Shown one piece after another: positions 1-8,680 of a DNA stretch of 64,000 bases (position 1 is its first letter; the number at the start of each line of letters is the position of its first letter). The notes below the pieces were generated by a model. It made no database searches, had not been told where the DNA came from, and saw only the letters and a list, made by a program, of their open reading frames with translations. The stretch is from Nocardia fusca NBRC 14340 (GTDB taxonomy: Bacteria > Actinomycetota > Actinomycetes > Mycobacteriales > Mycobacteriaceae), in NCBI RefSeq assembly GCF_001618425.1, contig NZ_BDCU01000035.1:1-64000 (forward strand). Reading direction: 5' to 3'. The position numbers were made by a program, and so were the translations under genes.

Positions 1-1624
1 AACCGAGACCACCCGGAGCTGGCCGGCCGCCACCCGGCAGACCACCGGTCCAGCCGCCGCCGTCGGAGCTGTCGCCGGACCCCGGAACCGACCCCGGCGG
101 CTCGATACCGGGCAACCATCCGCCGGCGCCGCCGGATTCGTCGCCACCGTCGGCCGGCCCGCCGGTATCCCCGTCTGGTTCATCCACCACCGGCGGATCA
201 CCCGGTTCCGGGCTGCCCGGTCCGCCGTCACCGGGCGCGGGCCGATCCGGGACCGCGCCGGTGCGCGGTGGCAGCTGGACGCCGCCGTGCCCGAACGGCG
301 GATGGCCGAATCGCGCGGGATCATCGTGCCGCGGCCGGGTTTCGGGGTGTTCGTCCTGTCGGGTGTGGTGTGTTCCCGACCCGGCGTCCGCGGGACCTTC
401 GGGAGCCGACTTGGCCGGAGCGGGTGCACGGCCGGGCATGGGCGGCCCGTACGGCCTTGTCAGCGCGGCAGGTGTGATCACCGTGGGGGCGCGCAGCGGC
501 GCATAGGACACGGTCCATCCGGTGTCCGACCGCTCCACCCGGGCCTCACCGTGGATCTCGAACTGCACCGCCCCCGGGCTCTGCAGCGGAACCCGGTCCT
601 GGTCGAGATGTCCGGTATCCGCCGGGCCGCTGCCGAGGATGGTGGCCGCGGACATGGCGACCGCCGAGAAGAGGGCGGCGCCGGAGAAGATCGGCGGATG
701 TCTCAATCCGTGCGCGACCGCCGGCGCCACGCTCTCCGCGGCCATCGCGGCGGCGCCGAGTGCGACGCACTGCCCCGAATCGGCGGCGACGGTCACCGGC
801 AGGCCCAGTTCGGCGAGCGTTTCGGCCACCTGCGGGGGTCGCGCGGCGCCGCCCACCACCAGCACCCGATCGATATCGGAGAGCGCGACACCGGCCGAGC
901 GCACCGCGGCCCGGACCACCTCCAGGGAATCCCGCACGTGTTCACGCCGCAGGCCCTCCGGGTTCACGAAGGACATGAGCGATACGGCACCGGTATCCGG
1001 TTCGGCCGGGCCGATGGCCCGATCGCCGGCACAGCGCGCGATCATCGCGCCCAGGGGCCGGGCGCCGAACTCGTAGGAGCGGACCGCGTTACCGACCACC
1101 GGATGATCGGGCCAGTCCGGCCCGGTCCGCACCACGGCGACATCGAGACTGTTCCCGCCCAGGTCGTAGACCAGGACGAACCCGGTGCCCAACGGCCCGT
1201 ATTCGGTATCGAGCCAGTGCGCGGCGGCCACCGGTTCCGGGACCAGCTCGACGTGACCGACCCCGGCGAGATCCAGGCTCTGCCGCAGTAGGCCGAGTTG
1301 TTTGCGGGTGTACCCGGCCGGGTGGGTGGCGACCACCCCGGCCGCCGGTTCGGCGGTCACCAGGCCCTGGACCACCGAGGCGAAGATGGTGGCCGGCGAC
1401 CAGATCCGCCCGTCCACGTACACCGATTCCGGATTCCGCCCCAGATCGGCGAATTCGTTGACCGCCGTGGAGAACCGGGTGATGCCCCCGAGTCTCGCGG
1501 TGCCCCCGCTGTCGAATCCGACGGCGGTCCGTCGGATGCGGACCACCGGCCGCGCGTCCGGTGCCCCGACCCGCGCCGAGACCACGTTCACCGTACCGAT
1601 GCTGATACCCAGCCCAGAAGTCAT
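1..1624 (-). CDS. Hsp70/actin-like ATPase-domain protein with Pro/Gly-rich tail (partial, 3' end off window)
   Basis: The protein begins MTSGLGISIGTVNVVSARVG, which matches the phosphate-1 loop of Hsp70/actin ATPases. Near residue 150 is LVYDLGGNSLDVAVV, the phosphate-2 loop, and the stretch SDIDRVLVVGGAARPPQVA resembles the adenosine-binding motif. After about 370 residues the sequence becomes low-complexity and rich in Pro, Gly, Asp and Ser up to the window edge. It is shorter and more divergent than DnaK and has no recognisable substrate-binding domain, so it is one of the Hsp70-like proteins that actinobacteria carry besides DnaK. The ATG at 1622-1624 is the first methionine before the ATPase core. 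Its role is unknown; a cell-envelope function is possible because such tails occur in exported or wall-linked proteins. Confidence 0.72.
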   Translation of the reverse strand, partial: MTSGLGISIGTVNVVSARVGAPDARPVVRIRRTAVGFDSGGTARLGGITRFSTAVNEFADLGRNPESVYVDGRIWSPATIFASVVQGLVTAEPAAGVVATHPAGYTRKQLGLLRQSLDLAGVGHVELVPEPVAAAHWLDTEYGPLGTGFVLVYDLGGNSLDVAVVRTGPDWPDHPVVGNAVRSYEFGARPLGAMIARCAGDRAIGPAEPDTGAVSLMSFVNPEGLRREHVRDSLEVVRAAVRSAGVALSDIDRVLVVGGAARPPQVAETLAELGLPVTVAADSGQCVALGAAAMAAESVAPAVAHGLRHPPIFSGAALFSAVAMSAATILGSGPADTGHLDQDRVPLQSPGAVQFEIHGEARVERSDTGWTVSYAPLRAPTVITPAALTRPYGPPMPGRAPAPAKSAPEGPADAGSGTHHTRQDEHPETRPRHDDPARFGHPPFGHGGVQLPPRTGAVPDRPAPGDGGPGSPEPGDPPVVDEPDGDTGGPADGGDESGGAGGWLPGIEPPGSVPGSGDSSDGGGWTGGLPGGGRPAPGGLG

Positions 1625-2225
1625 CTGCCATCCCGTCAACGCACCGTGACCACGTCCTCGAAAGAGCCATGGGCGCGGTCGTCTTCCAAACAGCGCCCAC
1701 AGGTTAGCTGGAACTTCGTCCGAACACCGAATAATCGAGAAGTAAATCCGAAGTTACGGAGAGGCTTTCCCGCATCGGAGCGGGTTACATACCGGACAGA
1801 GATAAGATAGAGATCCGAAGAAATGGCCTCTGATCAGCTCTTATAAAGACCTGTAGCAATCCATTCGATATCGCCCCGCCCCGATGGATTCGTAAACCCC
1901 AGCGACGCAGCGTCGATCGAGCGCCGAGCCTACCCGCCGGTAACCGACCGGTAGCCGTATCATGCCAGCATTATTTGCCGGAATACCGTCCGCACAAATA
2001 CTTTCGGGAAGCGCGCCTCTTATCGCCACCAGGCCGATGGCCCCTACATCGAATCCGTTGCGCCAGTGCATATTTCGCGCTCGCCACGCAGCGGCGACGA
2101 AGAACCCCGTACCGTAGGCGTCGCGCACGGAGACGAAAAACCCCTGCGGGTCGGGGCCTCGATTCCCGCCGCACCGACCGTCCCGCGTGCACGGTCGATA
2201 CCGGTGAGGGCCCTATTCTGATCTG
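1625..2225. other. 600-base gap, AT-richer than the rest of the window
   Basis: No gene is recognised. Bases about 1730-2000 are visibly AT-richer than the surroundings. An inverted pair, AACTTCG at 1712-1718 and CGAAGTT at 1749-1755, lies upstream of the Hsp70-like gene. A 95-codon minus-strand reading frame (1841-2128) is open here but has no recognisable family, no ribosome-binding site and unusual codon use, so I do not call it a gene. The promoter of the Hsp70-like gene is probably in this gap. Confidence 0.5.
2214..2219 (+). promoter_or_regulatory. -10 box (TATTCT), leaderless start of the Lrp-type regulator
   Basis: TATTCT lies exactly 6 nt before the GTG at 2226, the spacing at which transcription would begin on the start codon. 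This favours GTG 2226 over the in-frame ATG at 2238. Confidence 0.5.
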
Positions 2226-3191
2226 GTGGAATCGGTCATGCTGGACACGCTCGACCAGCGCATGCTGCACGCCTTGCAGATCGACGGGCGCGTGCCGTTC
2301 AGCAGGATCGCCGCTGTCCTCGACGTCTCGGACCGAACCGTCGCCCGCCGTTTCGGCCGGCTCCGGGCCGCCGGCGCCCTCCGCGTCAGCGCCGTACCGC
2401 ACAGCCATGTCGCCGCCGACACCCAGTGGCTGGTGCGCCTGCGGGTCCACCCCCGGGCCGCCACCGGGGTGGCACGAGCCCTGGCCGCCCGCCACGACAC
2501 CGCCTGGGTCACCGAATTGTCCGGCGGCACCGAGATCGTTTGCCTGTTCCGGGTTCCCGGCAACGGTGCGGCACCGCTGGCAATGCTCAGTGCGCATCCC
2601 GGCATCGTGGAGGTGACCGCCCAGCGCCTGCTGTGCCATCTGATGGACCACCGCTGGCGCGGGCGTATGTCCGCACTCACCGAGCAGCAGCTCGCCGGGA
2701 TACACCCGCCCGATACAGCGACTCCCGATCCGGTTCGGCTCACCGATCTGGACCGCAGGCTCTTCCGCATGCTGTCCGCGGACGGGCGGACGGCTTATGC
2801 GGATCTGGCGCGACAGGTCGACTGGTCGGAATCCGCGGTGCGGCGGCGGTTGACGGAACTACGGGGCGCCGGGATGCTGCTGTTCGACGTCGAAGTGGAG
2901 CCCGCGCTGTTCGGCTTCTCCGCACAGTGCCTGCTGTGGCTTTCGGTCACTCCGTCGCGGCTGAACACAGCCGCCGCGAGCCTTGCCGCGGACACCGAAA
3001 CGGCCTACCTCGGCGCGACCACCGGTAGGCACAATCTGCTCGCCGTCACACTCAGCCGCGACGCCGGCACCCTGTACAGCTATCTGAGCGAGCGGATCGG
3101 GGCGCTACCCGGGGTCGAGCAGGTCGAGACCGCGCCGATCACCGCGTACGCCAAACGTTTCGCCCCGGCCCAGGTGAGCCGAACAGGCTGA
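2226..3191 (+). CDS. Lrp/AsnC-family regulator with two tandem HTH domains
   Basis: This 321-residue protein is about twice the usual Lrp length. It contains two Lrp-type units. The first HTH (about residues 5-58, LDQRMLHALQIDGRVPFSRI) is followed by a ligand-sensing domain. A second HTH (about 178-230, LDRRLFRMLSADGRTAYADL) is followed by another sensing domain. Tandem Lrp proteins of this length are known in actinobacteria and usually control amino-acid or efflux genes. No obvious target lies beside it, so the regulon cannot be stated. The GTG start is supported by a -10 box 6 nt upstream. Confidence 0.85.
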   Translation: MESVMLDTLDQRMLHALQIDGRVPFSRIAAVLDVSDRTVARRFGRLRAAGALRVSAVPHSHVAADTQWLVRLRVHPRAATGVARALAARHDTAWVTELSGGTEIVCLFRVPGNGAAPLAMLSAHPGIVEVTAQRLLCHLMDHRWRGRMSALTEQQLAGIHPPDTATPDPVRLTDLDRRLFRMLSADGRTAYADLARQVDWSESAVRRRLTELRGAGMLLFDVEVEPALFGFSAQCLLWLSVTPSRLNTAAASLAADTETAYLGATTGRHNLLAVTLSRDAGTLYSYLSERIGALPGVEQVETAPITAYAKRFAPAQVSRTG

Positions 3192-3268
3192 CCGCACCGG
3201 CGCCGTGCGCGGTCCCGGTGACGACAACGTGGTGTCGCGCCGAGTGATGCGGTGAGCCGACCGGGTCG

Positions 3269-3664
3269 TCAGCTCTTCCGGTCGTGGCGGCGCTGGGCGG
3301 CCACGACCTCGATTGTGTGCAGGCGGATCCAGTCCAGGAATTGCTGCATCGGCGCGTTGAGACCGCGGCCGAGGTCGGTGAGCTCGTAGCTGACCCGCGG
3401 CGGCGTGACGGGCTCGACGGTGCGCGAGACGAGCCCGTCCCGCACGAGTGTGCGCAGCGTCTGCGACAGCATTTTCTCGCTGATCCCGCCGATCGTGGTG
3501 TGCAGTTCGGAGAACCGTAACGGCCCGCGTCCCAACGCCGTCAGGATCAGCACTCCCCAGCGGCTGGTGATGTGGTCGAGCACTTCACGCGCGGGGCAAT
3601 CGCTGTTGAATGCGTCACTCATCGCGGGCCGGAAGGTCTTGCGAGCCTGGGAACCTACTGCCAT
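3269..3664 (-). CDS. HxlR-family winged-helix regulator
   Basis: This 131-residue protein has the HxlR core CPAREVLDHITSRWGVLILTAL, including the N-terminal Cys, followed by LRFSELHTTIGGISEKMLSQTLRTL and the wing region. HxlR proteins are dimeric repressors that often sense electrophiles or redox state through that Cys. The gene is divergent from an NmrA-like oxidoreductase and the short intergenic space carries two palindromes, the usual layout for autoregulation plus control of the enzyme. TAAGCT (complement of 3671-3676) lies 6 nt before the ATG at 3664, supporting this start rather than the internal ATG at 3622. Confidence 0.9.
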   Translation of the reverse strand: MAVGSQARKTFRPAMSDAFNSDCPAREVLDHITSRWGVLILTALGRGPLRFSELHTTIGGISEKMLSQTLRTLVRDGLVSRTVEPVTPPRVSYELTDLGRGLNAPMQQFLDWIRLHTIEVVAAQRRHDRKS

Positions 3665-3670
3665 ACCAGG

Positions 3671-3720
3671 AGCTTACCTACAGGTATGTTCTTACTTTCA
3701 GTAAGCCTTCGGCATACGCT
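3671..3720. promoter_or_regulatory. Divergent promoter/operator between the hxlR-type and nmrA-type genes
   Basis: Two palindromes are present. CTTACTTTCAGTAAG (3691-3705) has perfect 6-bp arms, and TACCTACAGGTA (3675-3686) has 5-bp arms. The minus-strand -10 TAAGCT (3671-3676) overlaps the second palindrome, and the plus-strand -10 TACGCT (3715-3720) lies 6 nt before the ATG at 3727. Arms of the TTAC/GTAA type resemble sites bound by HxlR-family regulators. That the neighbouring HxlR protein binds here is inferred from position. Confidence 0.7.
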
Positions 3721-3726
3721 TCCGCC

Positions 3727-4566
3727 ATGGTCACAGTCGTTTTCGGAGCTAGAGGCAATGTCGGCCGCCACGTCGCGGCGGCACTGGTAGCGCAGGGCGG
3801 GCCGGTTCGCCTGACGAGCCGGGAGCCCGACCCGGCGGGCTTCCCACCGGGCGTACAGGTCGTAGCGGCCGATCTGGAGCGCTCCGAAACACTGCCCGCC
3901 GCACTCGAAGACGCGGAACGCGTATTCCTGTATGCGAAGCCGGACGGAATCGCAGAATTCGTGGCGGCCGCCGAGACCGCCGGGGTCCGGCACGTGGTAC
4001 TGCTGTCGTCCGGGGCCGTCCTGCAGGGCGAGGCCGAACAGAACCCGATCGCCCGCTCCCACCGCATTGTCGAAGCCGCTCTCGAGCAGTCGGACCTGGC
4101 GTGGACGTTCATCCGGCCGGGAATGTTCGCCACGAACGCACTGTGGTGGTGGCAGCGGTCGATCCGCGAAGAGGGCAGGGTCCGCATGCCGTATCCCGAA
4201 GCGCGGACGGCACCCGTCCACGAACGCGATATGGCGGCACTGGCGGTGACCGCACTGACCGAGCGGGGCCATCAGGGCCGCGCCTATTCGGTGTGGGGGC
4301 CCGCGGCTCTGACCCTGCGGCAGCAGGTAGAGCACATCGGTGCGGCCATCGGCCGGGAGATCTCCGTCGAGGTGGTCTCGGTCGACCGGGCCCGCGCGGA
4401 ACTGAGCGAGACCATGCCCGCGATCGGCGTCGAGGCCGTCCTGGCCGGATGGCAGGCGGGAACAGCCGCGCCGCCGGAGGTATCGACCATCATCGAGGAG
4501 GTCACCGGCCGCCCCGGGCGCACTTTCGCGGAGTGGGCGATGGACCACGCGCCCGACTTCCGCTGA
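3727..4566 (+). CDS. NmrA-like NAD(P)H-binding oxidoreductase
   Basis: This 279-residue protein is an atypical short-chain dehydrogenase with the N-terminal dinucleotide fold VTVVFGARGNVGRHVAAAL. Further motifs are RHVVLLSSGAVLQGE and WTFIRPGMFATNALWW. It lacks the Tyr-x3-Lys pair of classical SDRs, as expected for NmrA/NAD(P)H quinone-reductase-like proteins. These either reduce quinones and enones or sense redox cofactors. Its divergent pairing with an HxlR regulator suggests induction by an electrophile or quinone. The ATG at 3727 sits 6 nt after TACGCT, so the transcript is probably leaderless. Confidence 0.85.
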   Translation: MVTVVFGARGNVGRHVAAALVAQGGPVRLTSREPDPAGFPPGVQVVAADLERSETLPAALEDAERVFLYAKPDGIAEFVAAAETAGVRHVVLLSSGAVLQGEAEQNPIARSHRIVEAALEQSDLAWTFIRPGMFATNALWWWQRSIREEGRVRMPYPEARTAPVHERDMAALAVTALTERGHQGRAYSVWGPAALTLRQQVEHIGAAIGREISVEVVSVDRARAELSETMPAIGVEAVLAGWQAGTAAPPEVSTIIEEVTGRPGRTFAEWAMDHAPDFR

Positions 4567-4634
4567 CCGCGGGATCCGGGTGCCGTGCATGTCCTCGACG
4601 GCCACCTCACCGGTCGCGACCTCGGCACCCCCGC

Positions 4635-4805
4635 ATGGAGACCGCCGCCGAACGCGTTCATATTGCCTGGCCGGAACGCGATCACGAGCACGCGCCGGCC
4701 GATCAGAAGTTGCCCTACGACCGGCTCACCGAGGAGGAGGAGGAGGAGGAAAAGGACCGGGTGGTCGTGCGCGGCGACGGAGCAGGTATACGAGCGACTC
4801 CGCGG
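4635..4805 (+). pseudogene. Possible remnant of an RyR-domain-like protein
   Basis: An open plus-strand stretch without a sensible end encodes ERVHIAWPERDHEHA and then LPYDRLTEEEEEEEKDRVV. The second part recalls the LvPYdeLpeeeKekDR block of RyR domains and the first part their leading helix, but the middle of the domain is missing. Codon third positions are GC-rich as in real genes. The Glu run is written as six GAG codons (4731-4748), consistent with slippage. There is no supporting ribosome-binding site. I read it as a decayed gene fragment with low confidence; chance resemblance is possible. Confidence 0.25.
4731..4750 (+). repeat. GAG trinucleotide run
   Basis: Six tandem GAG triplets plus GA form a short microsatellite inside the possible RyR-like remnant. 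Confidence 0.85.
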
Positions 4806-4846
4806 CGGACCACGCTAAGGGTTGCGTGGTCCGCCGCGCAGCGGGT

Positions 4847-6439
4847 TCAGCGGCGACCGAAGAGGCGGCGGCGTGCCGATTGCCCGGCGCGCAGTACCGC
4901 TCCACCCGGCCGCGCCTGCGGTCGGCGACTACGCAACAGACCGTCGAAGGCCTCCGCGCTGCCCGCGGGTTCGGGTAGGCGGCCAGCATTGAAATCGTCG
5001 GCCAGCTGCTGCACCGTCTCCTGCGCACAGGACTTGTTGGTACCGATGAACCCGGTGGGCCCGCGTTTGATCCAGCCTGTGACATAGGTGCCCGGGAACA
5101 CCGCCCCGTCCGGCGCCTCCAGCACCCGCCCGGCCTGGTTCGGGATGATCCCGCGCTGTTCGTCGAACGGCAGGCCCGGCGTGGGCACCCCCCGGTAGCC
5201 CACCGAGGTGAGCACGAGCCCGGTCTCCAGGAGATCGAGATCGCCGGTGGGTACCGCGCGTACCCGGCCGTCGTCACCGATCACCCGATCGGTGCGCTCC
5301 ACCTCGATCCCGGTGACGGCATCGGGGCCGAGTATGCGGCTCGGCGCGCTCTGATAACGGAAGACGATGCGCCGTCGCCCGCCGGACGGCCGCTCGGCGG
5401 CCCGTCGCAGCAGATCCAGTTTGCGCTCGACCTGATAGGACAGCCCCTCCGTGGGCGGAGGCAGTTCGCCGTCCACGACGATATCCACATCCGCGCCCAG
5501 CAGCCCGACGAACTCCGGGACGGTGAACGCCGATTCGGCGGGGCCGCGCCGGCCCAGCACCACGACCTCTTCCACGCTGCTGCGCCGCAGCGCGTCGAGC
5601 GCGACCGGCGAGATCTCGGTCCCGGCCAGCTGTTCGGGATCGCTGGTCAGGATGCGCGCCACATCGAGCGCGACATTGCCGTTGCCGACGATGACGACCC
5701 GGCGCCGGGAGAGATCGAAATCGTGGTGCAGATGGTCGGGGTGACCGTTGTACCAGGCCACGAAATCGGTGGCGGAGACATTCCCGGCCAGACCTTCGCC
5801 CGGGATACCGAGTTTGCGGTCGGTCGACGCGCCGACCGCGTAGACAACCGCGTGATGGTAGGCGAGCAGTTCCTCGTGCGAGATGTGCTTGCCCACCTCG
5901 ACGTCGAAGTAGGACCCGAAGCCCGGCTGCTCCGACATCACATCGAAGAGGCCGGCCACCTGCCGTGTCTTCGTGTGGTCCGGTGCCACACCGTATCGGG
6001 CCAGCCCGTACGGCACCGGCAGCCGGTCGAACACCGTCACCTGCACCTCGGGCCGGGTGAGCAGTTCGTCGGCCGCGTACATGGCCGAGGGTCCCGAACC
6101 GACCACGGCCACCCGCAGCGGCCCGCGCCCGGCGGTGTCGATCACCGGCGCCGGCACCGGTGGTGCCAGCAGCGGGCGCGGGCGCGCCTGCCGGTAGAAG
6201 TCGGCGTTGATCTCGATGAACGGCTGCTGCTCGGCGGTCAGTTTCTTCGAGGAGGTGATGGCGTCCACCGGGCACGCCGAGGCACAGGCGCCGCAGTCCA
6301 CGCAGGCCGCCGGATCGACATAGAGCATGTCCGCCGTCCGGAAATCCGGCTCGTCCGGGGTGGGATGGATGCAGTTGACCGGACAGGCGTAGACGCAGGA
6401 CGCATCGCTACAGCACGACTGGGTGACGACGTAGGGCAT
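4847..6439 (-). CDS. fprB: FprB-type ferredoxin-ferredoxin-NADP reductase
   Basis: This 530-residue protein fuses an N-terminal ferredoxin part to an adrenodoxin-reductase-like flavoprotein. CCSDASCVYACPVNC and CVDCGACASACPVDAI hold the cluster cysteines in the first 75 residues. The FAD-binding fold is VAVVGSGPSAMYAADELL and the NADP-binding part contains VVIVGNGNVALDVARIL. It moves electrons between NADPH and ferredoxin-dependent oxygenases. The ATG at 6439 lies 17 nt after the stop of a diiron oxygenase, so the two are probably co-transcribed and the reductase may feed that oxygenase. The same pairing, Rv0885 with fprB, is known in M. tuberculosis. Confidence 0.93.
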   Translation of the reverse strand: MPYVVTQSCCSDASCVYACPVNCIHPTPDEPDFRTADMLYVDPAACVDCGACASACPVDAITSSKKLTAEQQPFIEINADFYRQARPRPLLAPPVPAPVIDTAGRGPLRVAVVGSGPSAMYAADELLTRPEVQVTVFDRLPVPYGLARYGVAPDHTKTRQVAGLFDVMSEQPGFGSYFDVEVGKHISHEELLAYHHAVVYAVGASTDRKLGIPGEGLAGNVSATDFVAWYNGHPDHLHHDFDLSRRRVVIVGNGNVALDVARILTSDPEQLAGTEISPVALDALRRSSVEEVVVLGRRGPAESAFTVPEFVGLLGADVDIVVDGELPPPTEGLSYQVERKLDLLRRAAERPSGGRRRIVFRYQSAPSRILGPDAVTGIEVERTDRVIGDDGRVRAVPTGDLDLLETGLVLTSVGYRGVPTPGLPFDEQRGIIPNQAGRVLEAPDGAVFPGTYVTGWIKRGPTGFIGTNKSCAQETVQQLADDFNAGRLPEPAGSAEAFDGLLRSRRPQARPGGAVLRAGQSARRRLFGRR

Positions 6440-6456
6440 GGAGGTGCTACCGCCGC

Positions 6457-7470
6457 TCAGGCCGCTTTGCCGGAGACCGCGCGCAGCGGCTCGGAGCGGT
6501 ACCGGGTCGTGTGGCCGTCGATCCCCAGCGCCTTCCACACCCGCTTGGCGACCGGGTTCATCAGGCCGATCTCCTGGGCCAGGGCGCGCACGTCGCCGAA
6601 GTAGTCGCTGAAGGTCTGTTTGGCGTCGTCGGACCCGTAGAACAGTTCCTTGCGCACGCTCTCCGGGATATCGAACTCGTCGAAGAACGCCTTGGGCGGC
6701 GTCACGATGGCACGGCCGAGGATCCACATGACGATCGGCATGGCCAGCGACAACACGAACTTGTTCCGGGCCGAGGCCTCCGGTACGTGCTTCTTGAGGA
6801 ATTCGTGCGCGAAGGAGATGTGCCGCGCTTCTTCGGCCACATGGATGGCCATCACACCGCGCATGATCGGATGCACTTCCTCGCCGGAGCGCAGAACTTC
6901 CTTCTGGATGTGATCGATCGGCTCCTCACCGCCGAGAACGGCCATGAAGAACAAGTTCGGGAAGGCCACCGCCACCGGGACGGCGATATGCCGGATCTGA
7001 CGCACCAGCGGGCCCATACCCGGGACATCGACCCCGATCCGGTTCACCATCTCCTGGAACATCAGGGTGTGGTTGTGCTCCTCGATCATCTCGTGGGAGC
7101 AGTAGCGGAACTCCGGGTCACCGTTGGGCAGGCCGAAGATGTGCTGCATCATGCCGCTGATCAGGATGGCCTCGAACTGCAGGCCCACTTTGGCGACATT
7201 GGCCTGGCGGTACTTGCCGAGCGCGATCTTCTTCTCGTGCGGCAACGCCTGGTACCAGGGATGACGGCCGAGCGTGTCCCCGGAGACCGGCAGAATCCAG
7301 CGCTCCGGCCGGGCATCGGCGGCGAAATCGGGATTGTCCCAGTCGATATCGGTGAACGGATCGAAGTTCCGGTTGACCGAACCCTCCGACAGCAGCAACA
7401 GCTTCTCCGCGTATTCCTGCGCCTGCGCGACCAGTTGGTCGTCGGAGACCGTGGTGGCTGAAGACGTCAT
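6457..7470 (-). CDS. AurF-family diiron oxygenase (Rv0885-like)
   Basis: This 337-residue helical protein carries the carboxylate/histidine pattern of AurF-type diiron enzymes: HEMIEEHNHTLMFQEM in the middle and HVAEEARHISFAHEFL towards the C-terminus. AurF itself oxidises an aryl amine; the substrate here is unknown. The downstream FprB-type reductase is the obvious electron donor. The ATG at 7470 is chosen because GAGAGG lies 8 nt upstream; the GTG at 7476 would be too close to it. A palindrome 30-50 nt upstream suggests control by a TetR-type repressor encoded elsewhere. Confidence 0.87.
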   Translation of the reverse strand: MTSSATTVSDDQLVAQAQEYAEKLLLLSEGSVNRNFDPFTDIDWDNPDFAADARPERWILPVSGDTLGRHPWYQALPHEKKIALGKYRQANVAKVGLQFEAILISGMMQHIFGLPNGDPEFRYCSHEMIEEHNHTLMFQEMVNRIGVDVPGMGPLVRQIRHIAVPVAVAFPNLFFMAVLGGEEPIDHIQKEVLRSGEEVHPIMRGVMAIHVAEEARHISFAHEFLKKHVPEASARNKFVLSLAMPIVMWILGRAIVTPPKAFFDEFDIPESVRKELFYGSDDAKQTFSDYFGDVRALAQEIGLMNPVAKRVWKALGIDGHTTRYRSEPLRAVSGKAA

Positions 7471-7500
7471 CGTCACTGCCTCTCGTCGATGATTCGGGCT

Positions 7501-7519
7501 TAACTGTTTCCCATAGTTA
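7501..7519. promoter_or_regulatory. Palindromic operator upstream of the diiron oxygenase
   Basis: TAACTGTTTCCCATAGTTA has perfect 5-bp arms (TAACT/AGTTA) with a 9-base centre and lies about 30-50 nt before the start codon on the minus strand. The shape fits a TetR-family operator; no such regulator is encoded in this window. Confidence 0.45.
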
Positions 7520-7684
7520 CAGCTACGCCGGGGTACGTCAACACGACTACCCGCGGCAGCCGGGTCACACCGGGGACGTGGCGAGTATCACTCCAGCTCA
7601 GCGCGGCATGGACAGCGGTCGAACAGGCTCAGAAGGGGGTTACGACAAGCCCGACCCTCGCGGTACCGAAGGCGACGCCCGCGA

Positions 7685-8680
7685 TCACCGCACCGGCAAA
7701 TAAGGGATCCGGGTCGCGCGGGCGTACACCGTTTCCCCCTCCGCCAAGCGCAATGCCTCGGCGTCACCGCGGGTGACCTGGGCGGTGAACAAGTCGCCGG
7801 TGGCGGCGTTGCGCAACTCCACCCGGACCTCGAACCCCAGCCGCACCACCCGCTCGACCGTCGCCCGGGTGACGCCCGCCGATTCCGCGGTGCCCTCGTA
7901 GGCGGCCAGCGCCATATTCGAATCCCGGCCCACCCGGATATCGTGCGGCCGCACCAGATGCCCGTTGAGCCGCGCCACCGCGCCGAGGAACGACATGACG
8001 AACTCGCTGGCGGGCCGGTCGTAGACATCCTCGGGACTGCCGACCTGCTCGATCCGGCCGGCGTTCATCACCGCGATCCGGTCGGCCACGTCCAGGGCCT
8101 CTTCCTGGTCGTGGGTGACCAGCACGGTGGTCACGTGTACTTCCTCGTGCAGGCGACGCAACCAGGTCCGCAGATCCGCGCGGACCTTCGCGTCGAGCGC
8201 GCCGAACGGCTCGTCCAGCAGCAGCACCTGCGGATCCACCGCCAACGCCCGGGCCAGTGCCATCCGCTGCCGCTGCCCGCCGGACAGCTGCGCCGGATAC
8301 CGGTGCTGGAAACCATCGAGACCGACGATGCCGAGCAGTTCGTCGACTCGTTTCGCGATCTCCGGCTTCGGCCGCTTCCGGATGGTCAGCCCGAAGGCCA
8401 CATTGTCGCGGACGGTCATATGTTTGAACGCCGCGTAGTGCTGGAAGACGAAACCGATATCGCGCTTCTGCGGTGGTACCCGGGTCACATCCCGGCCGCC
8501 GATGGTCACCACTCCGGAATCGAGATTCTCCAGCCCCGCGATCGACCGCAGCAACGTCGACTTCCCGGACCCCGAGGGACCGAGCAGCGCGGTCAGCTCG
8601 CCGGAGGGGATATCCAGGCTGACATCGTCGAGGGCGGCGAACGAACCGTAGTTCTTACGCGCATTGGTCACGGTGATCAC
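7685..8680 (-). CDS. cysA: Sulfate/thiosulfate ABC transporter ATP-binding protein CysA
   Basis: This 331-residue ATPase has Walker A GPSGSGKST, signature LSGGQRQRMALARAL, Walker B LLLDEPFGALD and the H-loop VTHDQEEALD. The C-terminal approximately 90 residues form a small regulatory extension. It powers sulfate import with CysT and CysW. The GTG at 8678-8680 follows GGAGG by about 7 nt and overlaps the stop codon of the repeat-derived ORF upstream (GTGA), so translation may be coupled to it. It is the last gene of the operon. Confidence 0.95.
   Translation of the reverse strand: MITVTNARKNYGSFAALDDVSLDIPSGELTALLGPSGSGKSTLLRSIAGLENLDSGVVTIGGRDVTRVPPQKRDIGFVFQHYAAFKHMTVRDNVAFGLTIRKRPKPEIAKRVDELLGIVGLDGFQHRYPAQLSGGQRQRMALARALAVDPQVLLLDEPFGALDAKVRADLRTWLRRLHEEVHVTTVLVTHDQEEALDVADRIAVMNAGRIEQVGSPEDVYDRPASEFVMSFLGAVARLNGHLVRPHDIRVGRDSNMALAAYEGTAESAGVTRATVERVVRLGFEVRVELRNAATGDLFTAQVTRGDAEALRLAEGETVYARATRIPYLPVR

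Noticed and set aside
1841..2128. 95-codon minus-strand frame in the AT-rich gap
   Set aside because: No ribosome-binding site, no family resemblance and non-typical codon use; kept only as a note on the gap.
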